Shown one piece after another: positions 1 through 13,003 of a stretch of DNA of 64,000 nt. Position numbers and translations under genes: made by a program. Position 1 is the first letter of the stretch; each line of letters begins with the position of its first letter. The DNA comes from Lophius americanus (Eukaryota; Chordata; Actinopteri; Lophiiformes; Lophiidae): contig JBBDHG010000009.1 in assembly GCA_037951165.1 (NCBI GenBank), positions 14,596,501 through 14,660,500 of the forward strand, given 5' to 3'. The notes below the pieces were generated by a model, which ran no database searches, was not told the DNA's origin, and worked only from the letters and a program-made list of their open reading frames with translations.

Positions 1-525
1 TGATCCCTATCCTGTCACCCAAGCAGAGGCATTCTTGCAGATTTAATTTTCAACCCAGTCTTTAAGGCATGGTTGATTTAATAAGGAAGTGGTGTTTTTG
101 GATTACTTGGATAAAATCATTGTGGCAGTTCCTCTAAAAATTGTGTCATCATAGAAGGTTCATATTTAGGGGGTTTAAAATGTTGACCAATCCTCGTAAC
201 TTAAGCATTATCCATCAGTCTACCCTACATTAAATATATGACATATTTAGAAATGGCGAAAACATTTTCTCAGACTGGAACAAAGAGTAAGTAGGGAATG
301 TTTGAATGTGCATATGCGATTTGGAGCCCATCTGCACATTTTCTGTTTTTATCAATACTGCTTTCCTCATCTCTCTGACAGAAAGCAACTGCCTGATACA
401 AATGCTTTTCTGTGAATAACTTTCTATTCATTGACCAACTTACAACCTACATCTACTGGAACTGCGTGTTTTAGACTTTAGTTTCATGATTCCTAAATAT
501 TGTAGGTTTGTTTTATGTTGGACAG
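1..525. other. Upstream sergef intron sequence
   Basis: No exon with RCC1-repeat similarity is visible before the acceptor at 524-525. The stretch is AT-rich and is best read as the intron preceding the first visible sergef exon. I see no repeat or RNA gene in it. Confidence 0.6.
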
Positions 526-3500
526 ATAATGGAGAGGTCTTTGTATGTGGCCAGAACGACAGAGGCCAACTGGGACTTGGTCACAATTCAAACATCTCAA
601 CCCTTCATCTCTGCTCCAAACTGAGTCAGAAGGTCTCAAATGTTGCCTGTGGTTGGGATTTTACCCTCCTTCTCACTGGTGAGCACTATTTCACTCCAGA
701 ATGTGATGCTTGCTTTCAACTTGTATGGATTACTATAATTTCATGAGAGAGTAATAGGCATGTCCTCCTTGGTGTTACTTTTAGGTTGCAGTAATGGATA
801 GGCAAGAATTATTTTTCATTTAAACTTCTGTGAAAGTCTAGATGTCACAGCTGCCAATCCTACAAGATTGGGTAGGATATAAAAGACTACCATTTGTAAT
901 TAGTGCATTAGAGCCTGATAAGTGCGTAAAATGTCTGTGACTGAAGTATTCAGTAATGCAACTACTGTACATTGGATAAGATTGCAGTAGATGGACACTA
1001 GAGGCCCACTTACCCACAGATTAATGCTGAATACATATAGAAATAACTTTAATTATCAGATTACAACTTTAAATGTCATTGATGTCAAAAATGAGATAAT
1101 AATTGCAACTGGGACGCATTTATTTCAGAAAGTGGTCATATATGTTGGTCTATGTGCTTTATTATACAGAAGTGCCTTAAATAGAAATATTTAGCTATAT
1201 TGTCACTAGATATATATTGTTTTAATGTCATACTAACAGAGTGTGGTCGCGTACTGGCATGTGGCTCCAATGCATTTGGACAACTTGGTGTCGGGCCAGC
1301 AGTCAAACACTATGCTGATCTACAGGCTGTGCAGGTGAGCACACAAGGAGCACGTATTTAAGAAACACATCATTAGCGCTGGAATGTTTTCCATGCTTTT
1401 ATGCTTTTTTTTATTTCCATGTGCCAGATCTAGCTCTTGTTTTGTTTTACATTGTACTGTTGATCCCTAGAGCCTGAAGGAGCCAGTTGTGAGTCTTGCA
1501 GCAGGACTCAGACATTCACTAGCTGTCACAGGTATGATTGAAACACAATGAGCAAACTTTATCTTTATTTACACATCAGTCTGTTAACCATCCTTTTCTA
1601 TTCTGCCACCAGACTCCGGCTGTGTGTATCAGTGGGGAACGGGACTTTTCAGTCATGCAAAGAGAGCCCTTAGTCCACAGCCTATACCAACACACCTCAG
1701 CTCTACTGTGCCCACTCCAGTACCAGGTCCGTGAAACCCTGAGCTGTAATACAAATGTTTCAGGCCTTATATCGTTTACAATTACTATGATTGACGAATT
1801 TGACTGAGTACTTGTGCATGTGCTGCAGGTCTTGACCTAAAGACATCCCACATGGTAGCTGCAGGCTCCGTGCACTGTGTGTGCCTCACAGGTATGGCAA
1901 TATTCTGTGTTCAAGTTAAAGTTATGTTAATTTTGCACATATATGAACATGCATATGAACCTGGAAATTTTATAAATTTTATATTGGAAGTATCAGGTTA
2001 ACTACAGATTATCCTACAAAAGGGGTACTCAAATAAAAATCCAAAAGTTCCACAAAAAATGTTTTTCAACGAGTCAAAGGTACATTAATTATAGTTGTTC
2101 AAGCCACAAGCCATAATACTGTTATATAAAAAGCAAAATGTCCTTTTCATTCAAAACAACAACAAAAATACATACTAAAATAAAATAAAATGCCATTTCC
2201 ATTTTGACATAAATTAAAATAAATACTCAAATAAAGCAAAACCCTCCATAGTGTGTTTTGGTATGGCCAGCACAAGTAAATGGGCTGCCATCTCCATGCC
2301 AACGATGCTCTGATAGGCTGTTGATGGGTCACATGGCGTTTTTACATGGGACACGTTTCTCCTTTCCGAATTGCAATGTCAGTTGCCTGTTTACATGACT
2401 TGTGATCTTTTCCGACCCAGTGTTTACATGCATTGACTCATCTAATTGGAAACACTTTAATTCATGCGCAGACGATCCACACTCCCGTTCATAAGGTGAC
2501 GATAATGCTTCGGTGAGTTGGGCGCCGACCGCCGAGAAGCGCCCAGGAGAAGAATAGGACAGAGAGGGCGTGCGCGGAAGTGACTTTTCGCCCATCTAAC
2601 TGTCCAAATATGTTAAAATATTTCAATGTTGCAATGAATAAATGACTCTCCGATGCAGACCGATACTGTTGTGAAGTCGTCGTATTTAAAATACGTCGCA
2701 GCGCTGAAAACACGTTGCTGGGTATGCGCAGATAGAAAATTAAACAGAAAGCTTTCCGAAACAGCGTTTACATGCAGCGACTGGCTATTGGAAATGCTTT
2801 CCGAAAGGATTTTGACTACCTCCTTGCAAAGGAATTAAGTCTAATTCGGAAAGGTTCATTTGGAAAGGGGTGTTTACATGCAGCATTTTCTTTCCCATTA
2901 GACGTCTTTCCCGTATCTAATCGGGATTAGGCTGTCCATGTAAACCCACCTGTCACACGTTCAGCTCAGGGTCCGCAGATAGGCAGGTCTGCATCCTGCC
3001 CGCAGGCCGCCTATTGGGGCCTGACGTCCTACAACGTAAAAAAGCTTGGTTTTGGATGTAATTTCAGTAATATTTGTTTGGATGTAAATCTTTACAGTTC
3101 AAGTTTTCGTGATGTATATTCTTTTACTGAATGGCTTAAGTGAAACAAATGCACATCCGAGGGCCTGTCATTTAGAAGGTGACATGTATTTTGCCTTTTG
3201 AGCTGCTCTTCCTCAGAGAGCTCTTTGGTCATAGAAATGCGCAGTCCTCCTCTGCAAGAGCATGCATCATGTCTGGCCTTCTTTCTGTCCTGTTATTGGT
3301 GAACCAGGACCACTTGGTTACCTCTCTGCTTCTTCATATGAAGTCTATTGGGTCCCTCCTTATGTACAGAGAACGGGGATTTGTTTGTGTGGGGAAGCAA
3401 CAAGCACGGCCAGATGACCACCACGGAGCCCTTCCTATCCTCTCCCACTCTTATCAAGCCGTCACTGCTGCGTGGAGAAAGAATTGTTCACACGTGGAGC

Positions 3501-3888
3501 GGTTGGACACATATTGTTGCTCAAACAGGTGAATGACATGTTCACCAGATTGTTCACCAGATTTAAAATGTTAAGGAGGACAGTTTTCATATCTAAAGAA
3601 ATTTATCATCTATCTCAGCAACGGGGAGAGTGTTCACATGGGGCAGACGAGATTATGGACAGCTGGGCCGACAAGCATCAACCAGTCAAATCTCAGAGCA
3701 GTTTATTGCATGTCCTTCAGCAGAAAGTGGAAACCTAAAAGCTTGTCTTCCTGCAGAAGTTCAAGCCCTCCATGGAGCAACACAGGTAAGAGTATGCATT
3801 TTAGATGATTTACTCATATACATATATATACATATTACGTATAATTTATATATATAATCTAAAATATATGTGTATGTATGTATGTATG

Positions 3889-3930
<42 letters not shown>

Positions 3931-3970
3931 CATATTACATATAATGTATATATATAATCTAAAATATATG

Positions 3971-4022
<52 letters not shown>

Positions 4023-7000
4023 ACTGTATTTCTCAACCACACACGACTGGATCCAGATCGGGATCATACTCTGGATCATATTTATATATGTATATATATA
4101 TGTGTATACATATATTCAAATATATCTATAAATATATATATCTATATGTCTATATAGATATATATATTTATATATATATGTATATCTATATATACATTTT
4201 ATATATTTATATATATATATAATATATTGTTATTATTCTGTTCTTAAGATGTCTCACTTATTTCAATGCTGACATCTTCAGTGTTAGTCCAGCAGGGGGA
4301 ACCAGGCAACCATAAATAAAAAGCAGTTGGCTGAGAGGGCTTCAGTGTTAGGTGTCCACATAAGGCCGAGTATGTGAGCATCCCAGTGTTGCAGCAGTCT
4401 GGTTTAAATGGCAGCTGCAAGGCTGGAGACTATTGCCATTAAAGAGGATGTCAGGGACATCCGAGGTTGAGCTCCAGATCGTTCTACCACTGCAACGATC
4501 ATTGCAGCAGCACTAGCACATGTCAAGGTGTAGTACCTTAGCGTGTGTGAGGAGAAAGGCAAGATGGATTAGCTGACTGGACAATTCATTGAGTTATTAT
4601 TTAGTGAAGTGTCACCCATTTATGAGGCTTATCAACATTACAGGAGTACAAAAGTGTAACCTGTCAGTGATTCAGGATTGAGTGGAAGTTTTTCTATTCA
4701 TGGATTGCTATAGCTGCATGCTTTATCAAAAACACTGCTTTAAAAAGCATAGGAGTTTGTACTATGTTATTGAGGATGTATATACAATTAAATGGCCTGT
4801 ATTAACGCCAGTACAGCTTTGATCATGTACACTGGTATTTTAAGGGATCTGTTTCATGGTTTCACTTTTGCTGAGCTTTCGTCATAATTTATGAGTGTCC
4901 CCCCAATGCCTGCCACAGTTATGAAGAGGAAAGACTGCTGACCAAATCAACTTACAATTTAATAGCCTTTTTTTTTGTACAAAGGAAATTGCACACATCC
5001 GAACCGAGAAAGTTGCATTAAATCCTCTGGGCAGGCCAGCAGTGTTCTAGCGTTTATGAGTTTGCTACCTTTTCCGTCACGGTTCTGTTATTTGAACAGG
5101 GCACACTTATGTTGTATGCACTTTGTAATAAAATTTGGATGTTGAATACGGAAAAGATTTGGTTTAGAAACAACCCCCTGGTGTTAAAACAATTTCTAGT
5201 TGCCATCCAGCCATCCATTTTCTTATGCTTCCCCACAGCCTCAAATCTGTCGTCTGCTCTCAACTTGCATTTTATAAACCTGTATTCCGTTTCTCTGCAG
5301 ATTGCATGTGGATCTGAACACAACCTCGCTATTGTTGGTGAGTGTATTTTCAATTTTCCTTACATTTCTATTCCTATTTCCCATATTTCCTACGACAATA
5401 AATAAGCAGAGACTATCGGCTACACAATACGCATCCGCACTGAGGAAGAGAGGTTTCTAAGCAGAAAGGGTCTGAACTTATTTGATTCAACAAATGCAAG
5501 AAGTTGTAACAGTAGACTTCATTTTTGGATTGACATGACTCCGGCTCAAAGTAAATAAAGGAATTAGGAATACGCAGGTCAGGCTAAATAATTTCAAGTC
5601 ACCGTCTTCTGTATCAAAGGAGGTAGTCAGGGAGCTACATCATTACAGTTAAACATTAGTGTGAAATATTAACCCTTCTGCTAATACTGTAGCGGGTTTA
5701 TGAGGTTAGCGTATAGCTTTGCGGCCTTTGCATGAGGAAGTAATTACAGGAATGATAGATGGGTATCACTGACAGAGGAAATTACAAGAACAGACCTCTA
5801 AAGGAGTTGAATTAAACACAGACACGTGCGTGCGCACACACACCACAAACATTTACAGGCTTATTTTTCCTGTTCCAGTGTGTTTGAAGAGCAGAATCCC
5901 CTTATCCATGTTACATAAAACATGTGTTTAAGAGTCACACAACCGAAAATGTTGGAAGTAAAATCTTTTTCTATTAAATTTTTATATTGACCCAGTGTTA
6001 ACATCAGACTGAATATAAATATGGCTGAGGAATACTGAAACAAGGGGTTCCACTGGGCATTGCTAGTAAATGACATCATTGCTTTAAATATTCTGATCAG
6101 TTTGACCATTTAGCCAGATTAGTCTTTTTAATAATGATTATTAATGCTGGCTGTTTATTAAGATCCCCATTAATTGGAGTAAATGAGCTATTCTTCCTTG
6201 GGGGTGACAAACTTTGTATGATGGCAAAACAAAATATACATTCATGCTGAACACTAATCATTAACTAATTGATAAAAAAGAAATAACAAATGAATTTATC
6301 ATAGTATGCCCAGAGCATATCAACAACGAATAATATGTATTCATTTGTATTCATTACCAACATTTCCTTTTAAGTAGTAATATCTTAGCAATTATTTAAA
6401 GCCATAAATAACATATTTTTATTATGCTGTATAACGTCCTCTCCGTGCTTTCATGAGTTCAGTTATGTGTTGAGAAAGTAGAAGCAGTGAAGTGAAGGCT
6501 CCTGTGAACCTCATGAACCTTGTGCACCCCTTGGCTCGTTTGTCGTATTCTCTTCTTCCTGTCATTCCGTCTCCAGCACCATGACAGGAGCAATGAAAAA
6601 GCAAAACAGGATTGGAAGCAGGAACCTGAGTGCTTCTATTTCTGGTGCTAAAGTAGGTCAGGTGGAAAAGAACAGAAAGCATTGCATGCAGCTCATTATA
6701 TATGTTGCCTGCTCAGCCCTCGCCTATGCTCACCTGAAGAAGTACTCCTCATGAATGAAATCATTCATGGATTTGAAATGGGTTGAACACGCCGTCGGCA
6801 GGACTCATCAAATCTGGGGAAAAATTATATTTGAACATTTTGAACTTGAGAAGACAAACTTGTACCTGTAACGTAAGTCTCACAATGGAAAATGGCCTCC
6901 TGCACATTGTCACTGGTGTGGTTAATAAAGTGTGAGATGTTAAAATGTCAACATTAAAACCCCAATCTCACAGTTTGTTTATGAGGAAATGGTTTCTGGT

Positions 7001-7715
7001 TTGAGTGTCTTCATTTGGATCCTTTTGTCGTGCAGAATGTTGCGCAGGCACTTTGTTGCCATGGAAACACTGATGTGCTATACTCCAGTCAGTAAGTCCA
7101 TGAATTGAACAAAGCACCCCAAAAAAAGTATTTTTTTCCCCAGAGTATAAAACCTTTGAACACATGAAGCTCACTGATAAGTGAGAGGGAGGGTGTTTAT
7201 TGAATAATGAGTTGAGGAGATTACTGCAGTCTGGTCAGAAACACACAGTATCTTAGAAACAGGTTAAGTGTGAGCTTATAATGCAGAAGCCACATTTGGC
7301 AGTGTGTCACACTGACATAAGCTGCTTAGCAAGATATATTTGTCTGTTAACTTAATAAAAGCTTGTGTATCATTTGGGGAATCCAAATTATTGACACGAT
7401 CTTCCAAGAAAGATGAAGAAGCTCTCACCCCCACCCCCCAAGCAATTAAGTAAATGACAGGATGGCATGGGAAACACACTGCTACTGCAGGATGGGGAAA
7501 GCTTGAAGATGTGTTACCCTTCAGAAAGCAAGCACGCTTCTGTTGCCATGGCAATGGAGCCTATTGGGTAACTCTGTTGCCATGGCACGTGTCTCCTCTG
7601 TGATCAAGACATGACCACGCCCATTGACACCTCGCCAGCTGTGAAGAGCACCGAGGCTTTATTATTGACCCAGTGTCTGGGTGGGGAACACAGTGTGTGT
7701 GCGTGCGTGTCTGTC

Positions 7716-7754
<39 letters not shown>

Positions 7755-8009
7755 ACGTGCCACATCCTACTGTGTCCCTCTCTCGTCCACTGACCCCTGA
7801 TCGCTCTCCTTTTTTCAGGCGGGGTTCTCCTCTCCTGGGGCTGGAATGAACACGGAATGTGTGGAGACGGTTCAGAGACCGATGTCTCTCGGCCGCAGCT
7901 GGTTTCTGGTCTCAAACCTCTTCTCATTGGCTGTGGAGCCGGACACTCTATGGCAGTGTGCCCCACAACAACATCCTCGAGACAAAACTCTGCACCTCCT
8001 CCACTTTGA
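526..8009 (+). CDS. sergef: Secretion-regulating guanine nucleotide exchange factor (DelGEF-like), 3' part of the gene
   Basis: RCC1-like beta-propeller protein. In mammals SERGEF/DelGEF binds exocyst component Sec5 and influences secretion. Nine exons join in frame: 526-678, 1240-1334, 1471-1531, 1613-1726, 1829-1891, 3370-3528, 3619-3785, 5301-5337 and 7819-8009 (stop TGA). They encode 345 residues; the human protein has about 458, so the first exon or exons lie before the window. The first visible exon starts in phase 1. RCC1 repeat signatures recur: GQNDRGQLGLGH, ACGWDFTLLLT, CGSNAFGQLG, AAGLRHSLAVT, WGSNKHGQM, WSGWTHIVAQT, WGRRDYGQLG, CGSEHNLAIVG, WGWNEHGMCGDG and GCGAGHSMAVC. The C-terminus ends about 20 residues after the last repeat, so the longer mammalian tail is absent. 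All introns are GT-AG; the donor at 1727 (gtccgt) is weak. The long introns hold a MITE-like repeat (2336-2949), AT-rich repeats (3826-4222) and a GT tract. It converges on kcnc1, its neighbour in human too. Confidence 0.93.
2336..2949. mobile_element. Non-autonomous DNA transposon-like (MITE) element in a sergef intron
   Basis: The ends are an imperfect inverted pair: about gtttttacatgggaca at 2338 and the complement of tgtccatgtaaaccc near 2934. The motif TTTACATG occurs at 2341, 2390, 2423, 2768 and 2873, and its complement at 2937. TTCCGAA/TTCGGAA occurs near 2365, 2755, 2799 and 2846. The middle (about 2510-2600) is GC-rich, unlike the flanking intron. No transposase ORF is present; the short ORFs here match nothing I recognise. 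The superfamily (PIF/Harbinger-like or hAT-like) is not decided. Confidence 0.6.
3826..4222. repeat. AT/TATG-rich microsatellite cluster with an internal 100-base-offset duplication
   Basis: Long TA runs and TATG runs lie in the sergef intron after the exon ending at 3785. A 40-base segment at 3831-3870 recurs at 3931-3970 with two mismatches, exactly 100 bases apart. Translations in this stretch (poly-YI) are low-complexity artefacts. Confidence 0.9.
5338..7818 (+). other. Last sergef intron
   Basis: A 2.5-kb intron between the 37-base exon 5301-5337 and the terminal exon. It is AT-rich, with a short CA run near 5826-5845 and a GT tract at 7693-7758 about 60 bases before the acceptor. I see no additional exon. 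Confidence 0.7.
7693..7758. repeat. GT-rich microsatellite
   Basis: Alternating TG with short GCGTG and CTGT interruptions, ending about 60 bases upstream of the terminal sergef exon. Confidence 0.9.
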
Positions 8010-11000
8010 TAGATTTGGAGAATGAAAATGAATTCAATATGAAGCAAATATGTGATTGGTATTATTACAGAATTTGAAGCTTCTTGGTGGTTTTTAAAGT
8101 CAAAATATTCTTACAGTATGTGCCTTTGCCTCTTGAGTGACTTTCATCTTCCAATAAGCTACAAGAGCTCCTGGAATAGGTCAAATGTCAGACTGCAGGT
8201 GTCATAAATACTGTTGTGAGCCTGAGTTATGTTACATGAGGGCAGAGGCCATCATTTCTCTGACCAGATCGTCACTTTGATGGACATGATGGAGCCGATG
8301 GCATTGCAGGATGGGGCCAAGTCCACCTGCCATGTTTGTCTTCCTGAATGACGCCTTAAGGGATCATGTGAGGGATGGGCTCGACTAGCGCTATAGCTCT
8401 TATCATCTAATGTTATCAGTTTTATAGCTGTGATCTTGAATGTCAGGAGGCCGTCAATCTCTGCACTTCATACGGAGAACCTCTGTCATTCACCCCTCAC
8501 ACACACATTTCTATATTTTATTCTTTGACAGATGTCCATCACTATCTTATTACCTTGTCAGTCTGTCACACTCCTCGATCTTCTGTTTGTCTCATTCGCA
8601 CCACTAATATGCTGCACAATTCTTCTGTCCTCTTGAGGAATTTAAATGTGCTGGGGTTTCTTTTACCCAAATTACCTATTTATAACCTGTGGTTGCCCGC
8701 AGTGCAGAAGTGGAGAATGACTGCAGATCTGAAACATAACTGTGGGCAACGGCAGGATTGTTATTTTATTTCGAAGTTTCAATATTATGCCGATGTTTTA
8801 TGAAAATTAAATGATTAAAAATATATATGTCTCTTAAAAATAGTCTTTAATATATCAAATTAATGCCATTTTGACCTGGATTACTTTGAAAAAATTCTGT
8901 CCGTTAGTATTTCCTTTTTCTTTTTTTTTCTTTGCCACTATTTATTATATAAGCCTGAACTATATTGATCAAAAAAGACACAGAATACTCCTAAACAACA
9001 AACAAATCATAACGTCCACTGAACACCTTATTGAAATAACTAACCACAAAATACAGTGTTCCAAGCACACACAGTCTGAAGTCTCTACAAACAATATATG
9101 CCCCTTAGTTGTGTTGCTGAAATGTTTATTGATAACAGCTGTTGTTTATTTATTCTGTATTGGACAATGAACAGCACACTCCCCCAATTTGTGCTCAGCT
9201 CTATTGGCAGATACCTGACCGCACACTGATCTCCCTAGGTTATTGGCAGTGTGTTTGCAATTGTCTGGTACAAAAGTTGGTCCCTTGCTACTAACTTTTC
9301 CACACAAACAACGAAGATCTACCTCAATGGCTCTTCTGTATTTTTTAATTTTATCTTCACTGCCTGTTGAAGCTGATCTGTACAGTGTTCCTTATTGAAC
9401 GTGCATTCGTTTTCTGTTTCCTATAGCTGGTGATTGATGGCTAATTTTAAATAAACTGCATAAATTCATCCTGTTGGCTATGCTGTGCCAAGGTGATGAA
9501 TGGAAAGAAGAATCTGTAAAACAGAGGCACTTATTCTTTATGATGCGAAAAAGGTTTGGGCATTCGTTAGTATTACATACTAATGTACCAATATGCTTGT
9601 GTGCAAAAAGAACATTAATCGAATCCTCGTGATTGTCAATGAAAATGTACAACAGAATAAGCGTCTGAGCTATGATACGAGTTCATTTTTTTTTTTTAGC
9701 TATTAGCACATATCTGCATTCAATTAATTATTGATTTTACAACGAAAAATAAATGTTTTCCTTTTGTAGGCCTCGTTTAACTTTTTAGCGGATTTGTTTC
9801 TCTTTGATGCTTATAAAACCATCAAAAGAATCTTAAATGTTCACTGGTGCAACCAGTGCGAAATTCTCTAACGTTGTGACCATGACAGTGCAAAGTTAAT
9901 GATTTTGCTCTCATCTGCTCATTCTGGCTGACATGATAAATGACTTTACAGGAGGGAGGGGGGTGCAATAGAAATTGGAGCAACATTCTTTTTTTTTGCT
10001 ATGGACAGCAAAAGCACAAATATTTGATGATCAGTCAAAAACATTGGTACACACAACTTCAGCAAACATAAAAAGCATATTTACAACACTGGCACAGACC
10101 AAAAATAGGCACACAAATTACAACAGTCACAGATACTGAGCTACATAAGGCTTGACAACAAGAACTTCCTCAGTGCTACATCTATGCTGAGTTAGTGCTG
10201 TACAGGTTGTCACTGTCACACCCATTGGAAAATACTAAGTAATACACAGAACAATGCTACAGGACTATCAGGTGGGTGATGGGCCATTATGGGTCACACA
10301 CATAGTGGTTGGGACACCATGGTTCATAACACAAACTGACTCTGTTGGTTGTCTGCTCCGGTGCTGTCGCTGGGTCTCTATAAACATATAAACAAAAAAC
10401 AATAACAAAAATAAATTATTACACACATTATGTAGAATGGTGGAAATGATTGTGATGATGGCTACCTCCGCAGGTGTAGAGGTGGAGAAATAACACGAGC
10501 TTTGAGAGTATGGAAACGTGCCCCGTTAGTTTCTCATGGTAGACCTCGGGTTTACCATGGGTTTCCCATGCTTAGAAAAGGCATCAGACAACGATGTACT
10601 GTCTGTGTGCAGAGGTTGGATTCTGAGTTGATAAATAAACATGCCCAATCATGCTGCATTTGACAGGTTGATTTACAGTAGATCAGTCATTGTCATGCGT
10701 TTGTTTACTTCGCGTCATGCTCTCACAGTCACCTTGTTGTTGTTTTTTTTCTTCCCAATACTCCCTCTGACCCGACAACAGGAGGCAGAGGGTCAAACAG
10801 TAGTATTCAGAAGCACTAGCTACAAGCCAGTGGGATAAGGAAGGATGTATGTATGCATGTGCTGCTGAAGAAAAACGGAGTCTAAAACGCTCGTTGTGTA
10901 TAAAATTTATTTCATGCAAGGACTTGTATTTACATATTTTATTTGAATACTTTTCTTTTGCATAAATGGAAAATACATGCATTTACCTTTCCCCAAGTAC

Positions 11001-12863
11001 ACCCACACCCGATACTGTCATAAGGTTTTCTTTTTTGAGCATATTAGTCACCTGCATCTTTTCTTCACATCAAATCTTCACAATTATTTTTTTTTTTTTG
11101 TAAAATGTAGAACGTCCATCAATTGACCACAAAAGACATGACTCAAAATGTAAAACTGCTCATTCAGAATAAAAGCAAAACTTAGATGAGTTCCTATACT
11201 TATATGTTCCTCGAGAGATGAACATTCCTGATTGAGCAACACAAAGTTGTTCAAAGAAAGTGCCCTGAAAGAATTGTGCATAATAATAGGGACATGATCA
11301 ATACACCTAACAGTATTGATATTTTTTAAAACCATTAGACGTACATGCTGCAAGAGCCATTGTGACACGTCAGAATGATCATAATCCTATTTATTTAGGC
11401 TCTGTAAAGTCGCCTGGTCCCTTTCATTAATATTTTGTGCTTTATCATACAAAAGACGGGGATTACAAAATCGGTATTTTCAGTTTTTGTTAATATTTCT
11501 TGGAGATGTGCATCCCTCTAAAGGTTAACTTAGCATGTTCATGATGGAGTCACAAAAATAACCAGGGAGGGAATTTTTTTTAAAATATGATTGCGGGTGC
11601 AAAAGGTGCAACTTTAAACTTAAATCTAAAAAATAAAATAAATCTTTCATCAAACTGTTATGAGCATGTTGGGAGATCTGATGTAATATCATGTCAATTT
11701 ATTCCTTACATTTACTTTGCCTTGCCGAGTATGAAGGCACCATTGTTTCAGAACGCAAGAGTTTTGCCTTAATTTAGGCGTAACTGCAGTTGGAGAAGTT
11801 GCCGGAGATTATGATGCTGTTTAAAAATTCATAACCAATAGTAAATATATTTGTATAAAAACTACTTATGCTCATAACAGCATTAGTAGGCTTTATAACA
11901 GATTGTTAAGTCACATAATTTTTAGTTGGAGGCCCCAGTCAAATCAGTACAAGGAAATAAATATATGAGTTTGGGGAAAGGCAAAGAATGGCAGCTACAT
12001 AAAAATCTCTGCTATGACTGAGTCTCGTGTAAAGCTGTCTGAAAATGCATAAAAAAATTACAAAGCTTTAGAAGCTTTTTTTTTCCTTACAGGTACTACG
12101 ATACAGTTAGCTTCTTGTTGAACATCATTTTTCATGCATTTCATGCAAATGAACAAACAGATTTAGTTCTGTCGACATTGAATGTATTCATCACTAGTAT
12201 CATAAGAATTGTCATCATTTCCATATTGCATCGGACAACATGAACATCTTTTTTCCTTTTGATGATGGCCACTCAGATAACATTTGAGACTGGTCTGAAT
12301 TGCACTCTCAGAATGATAACGTCTCTACTTTGCAACTCACAAAGCACTTAAGAGGAGTTTCCTTAACAGCTGGCAATGATGCCTTTTGGATGTGTTTGAA
12401 AGCCATGTATTGTTAATATCCAGCATATCACTAGCAGGGGGTTACATCTTATGAAAATTTCTTTCACAAAATTGTAAAAAGCAGATGAGATAAAAAGTTA
12501 CCGGCAGGAGAGTATGTGAGATCAAAAGCAACAGAGCAACAGGCAATGACGTAAACACAGGAAGAGAGTGGGTTGAGCCTGTGGTAGAAGTAGAACAGTG
12601 CTTTGTCGCAACTGAGGTGACCCATGCAGAGTGGCCTGTGCCAATGTTTTCTAGTCTAGGATATGATGACACACCCAAGGAGAACACTTGGGAAGCTTGA
12701 GTATAAGCACAGTAAAGGTACAGTTTTCCAGAAATAAAGGAAAATAAATGGAAAAAAGCAGGAGCGAAGGCAAGTTTAAAAGCAAAAAAAATCTGGCAGG
12801 TAAGATAAGAATGACGAGTGAGGACTGGCCTTCCAATGGCATTGTGTCTGCTACTCAACCATG
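8010..12863. other. Convergent intergenic region and 3' UTRs (sergef / kcnc1)
   Basis: Holds the sergef 3' UTR from the left and probably a long kcnc1 3' UTR from the right. ATTAAA at 8806 and AATAAA at 9748 are possible sergef poly(A) signals. On the minus strand, AATAAA complements at 11698, 11390 and near 10906 are candidates for kcnc1. The rest is AT-rich with short homopolymers. The ORF at 12442-12858 (-) lies in the presumed kcnc1 3' UTR and has no recognisable similarity. Confidence 0.55.
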
Positions 12864-13003
12864 CTACATAATGGATGGGATGGGAGAATGTGAGTGCTGC
12901 ATTAGACAGGGTGGGCTGCAGGGCAGGGCGGACACTGAGGACACTCCAGAGGCATCCCCGCTCATGCCAGACATGCTGTTAAGGCTCCAAGGCTTTTCAT
13001 AAC
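12864..13003 (-). CDS. kcnc1: kcnc1 terminal coding exon (SPIPSIM C-terminus)
   Basis: The acceptor has a pyrimidine tract (gttctctgtttttcaactgaag). The exon begins in phase 1 and encodes GYEKPWSLNSMSGMSGD followed by VSALPCSPPC and the end SPIPSIM, then TGA. From memory, Kv3 family members have related C-termini of the form YEKSRSL...SPIPSIL, so this is a real Kv3 tail and not chance. It joins in frame to exon 3 or directly to exon 2. Confidence 0.85.

Noticed and set aside
12442..12858. 138-codon minus-strand ORF downstream of kcnc1
   Set aside because: Falls in the presumed kcnc1 3' UTR and resembles no family I know.
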